Assembly: GCF_016401385.1 (NCBI RefSeq)
Contig: NZ_JAEACF010000001.1
Coordinates: 2,728,001-2,792,000 of the forward strand
Direction: 5' to 3'
DNA length: 64,000 bases
Origin: Fictibacillus halophilus
GTDB lineage: Bacteria; Bacillota; Bacilli; Bacillales; Fictibacillaceae
Shown: positions 63,100 through 64,000 of the stretch, piece by piece
Numbering within the stretch: position 1 is the stretch's first letter
Layout: every line of letters begins with the position of its first letter
The notes under the pieces: generated by a model
What the model was told of the DNA's origin: nothing
Databases searched by the model: none
What the model saw: only the letters and a program-made list of their open reading frames with translations
Made by a program: the position numbers and the translations under genes

Positions 63100-64000
63100 T
63101 TATTTAGTTGTACTTACTGTAATTTTTACTCTTTTTTTTCGGTCATTAATAATACTTGAGCAAATAACAACTGCTATAATAAATATTGCTATCCATTTCA
63201 TTACCTGAATTAAAAGCAGATTTTTTTCATAATCGCTAGAAATCAAATCTTTTTCAACTATAATTTTATTATTTTCAGTCATTATAGTAATTCCTTTTAC
63301 GGAAACGGAATTACTGATACTCTTTAAATCTAACCACTTAGTATTAGGAATATCTTCAAGGAAAGTTATTAATTTTTTAAAATCCTTTAATCCTAAGTAA
63401 GGATGATAGAATCCGGAAATATAGGCATTTGAAAATAAACTATAAAACTCTGCCTTTTCCTCCATTTTAATAATCGCATTTGGATCTTCTTCCTTAGCAA
63501 ACCCAATTGTCTCAGGTAACAATACCATCCCTTTTAAAAATTTTGGCTGTGATTTATAAAGTGGAGCATAGATTGTTCTCCATGTTGTATTTGAAATTTG
63601 CACCTGGCCTATATAAGTTGAAAAATGATTTGCAATTATTTTATATCCTTCCTTCGACATTGCATAATGCGGAGCTTCAAAGGCTAAAGGGTATAATTTG
63701 TGAGCGACTAATTCTTGTACTCCTTGTTCAACCGCTTTCTCGATATATTTCTTTTCAAAAGCTTTCTTTTCCTGAATATAGTTGTTGAATTCCAGTAACG
63801 AATTAAAATCTTTTTCAAACATTGGCTTTTCATTTTTCTTCTGTAGTATAGGGCGATCATTCTCTACGTCCCAAAATTCAAATCCTTCGCCTGTTTCGCT
63901 ATCTCTATATTGATGTTTATATCCATGTAGGATGATCGAACCACCATGATCCTGCATATATTTTAATACTTTTACCAAGCGAGGTTTTTCAGAAAGCTGT
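63100..64000 (-). CDS. DUF2334 polysaccharide-deacetylase-like membrane protein, C-terminal part
   Basis: Frame open to the right edge (300 residues seen), so the true start is outside. It carries SIILHGYKHQY, a deacetylase-like metal-binding region, and FEAPHYAMSKEGY. The C-terminus has one membrane segment (LIQVMKWIAIFIIAVVICSS) and a short basic tail, so the catalytic domain faces outside. DUF2334 enzymes are proposed to deacetylate extracellular glycans. Its AT-rich sequence is lower in G+C than that of the LtaS-family gene beside it. Confidence 0.75.
   Translation of the reverse strand, partial: QLSEKPRLVKVLKYMQDHGGSIILHGYKHQYRDSETGEGFEFWDVENDRPILQKKNEKPMFEKDFNSLLEFNNYIQEKKAFEKKYIEKAVEQGVQELVAHKLYPLAFEAPHYAMSKEGYKIIANHFSTYIGQVQISNTTWRTIYAPLYKSQPKFLKGMVLLPETIGFAKEEDPNAIIKMEEKAEFYSLFSNAYISGFYHPYLGLKDFKKLITFLEDIPNTKWLDLKSISNSVSVKGITIMTENNKIIVEKDLISSDYEKNLLLIQVMKWIAIFIIAVVICSSIINDRKKRVKITVSTTK

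Noticed and set aside
1..64000. tRNA, rRNA, prophage or insertion-sequence genes
   Set aside because: No tRNA-like cloverleaf, rRNA segment, transposase or phage structural gene was seen anywhere; the only repeats are the intergenic families listed.

Overview
The window is a chromosomal segment of an endospore-former-type, motile, Gram-positive member of the Bacillaceae. The evidence is the gene order degS-degU / degV / comFA-comFC-yvyF-flgM-flgN-flgK-flgL-yviE-fliW-csrA-hag ... flaG-fliD-fliS-fliT (the B. subtilis arrangement), AGGAGG-type ribosome binding sites, frequent TTG/GTG starts and a moderately AT-rich composition. Surface genes of the S-layer type (three SLH proteins, CsaB, SecA2, SlaP) exclude B. 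subtilis itself. A Fictibacillus- or Bacillus-like genus is possible, but genus-level assignment is a guess.

Layout. 1-3 kb: the 5' end of a PelD-like membrane protein, divergent galE, a small split membrane ORF, and a decayed locus in which the N-terminus of a subtilisin-type protease abuts the C-terminal part of an alpha/beta hydrolase. 3.3-19 kb: flagellar region, with a FliB-type flagellin lysine methylase next to the fliD-S-T end. Two non-flagellar genes lie between flaG and hag: an OatA-like acyltransferase and a large secreted vWA + TIG-repeat protein whose leader carries a c-di-GMP-I (GEMM) riboswitch. 19-28 kb: comFC, comFA, degV, a ROK sugar kinase, an MHYT-PAS histidine kinase, a long intergenic hairpin repeat, degU-degS and yvyE.

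28.6-64 kb: cell-envelope region. It holds an LCP ligase (TagU type), two acyltransferase-3 proteins, two membrane-anchored FAD oxidoreductase paralogues with SLH-like tails, two LtaS-family enzymes, csaB with a DUF5693 membrane protein, a tagO/flippase/tagA group for undecaprenyl-linked wall polymer synthesis, and secA2-slaP for S-layer protein export. It also holds an SLH glucosaminidase, an SLH phosphodiester glycosidase, an SLH-NTF2-like protein, an M14 carboxypeptidase with stalk domains, a stalk-domain pseudoprotease and a partial DUF2334 protein. Together these would build a pyruvylated secondary cell-wall polymer, export SLH proteins and anchor them to it.

The most unusual feature is an intergenic repeat family present five times between 31 and 58 kb and not seen in the first 31 kb. 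Each copy has 4-6 TCTCACGA-type boxes spaced 20-21 bp (two helical turns), ends in the palindrome CTCGCGAG followed by a small GTCGA...TCGAC inverted repeat, and sits just beyond the terminator of a surface gene. I do not recognise this element. A second theme is c-di-GMP: a PelD-like protein and a GEMM riboswitch on an adhesin-like gene lie around the motility genes.
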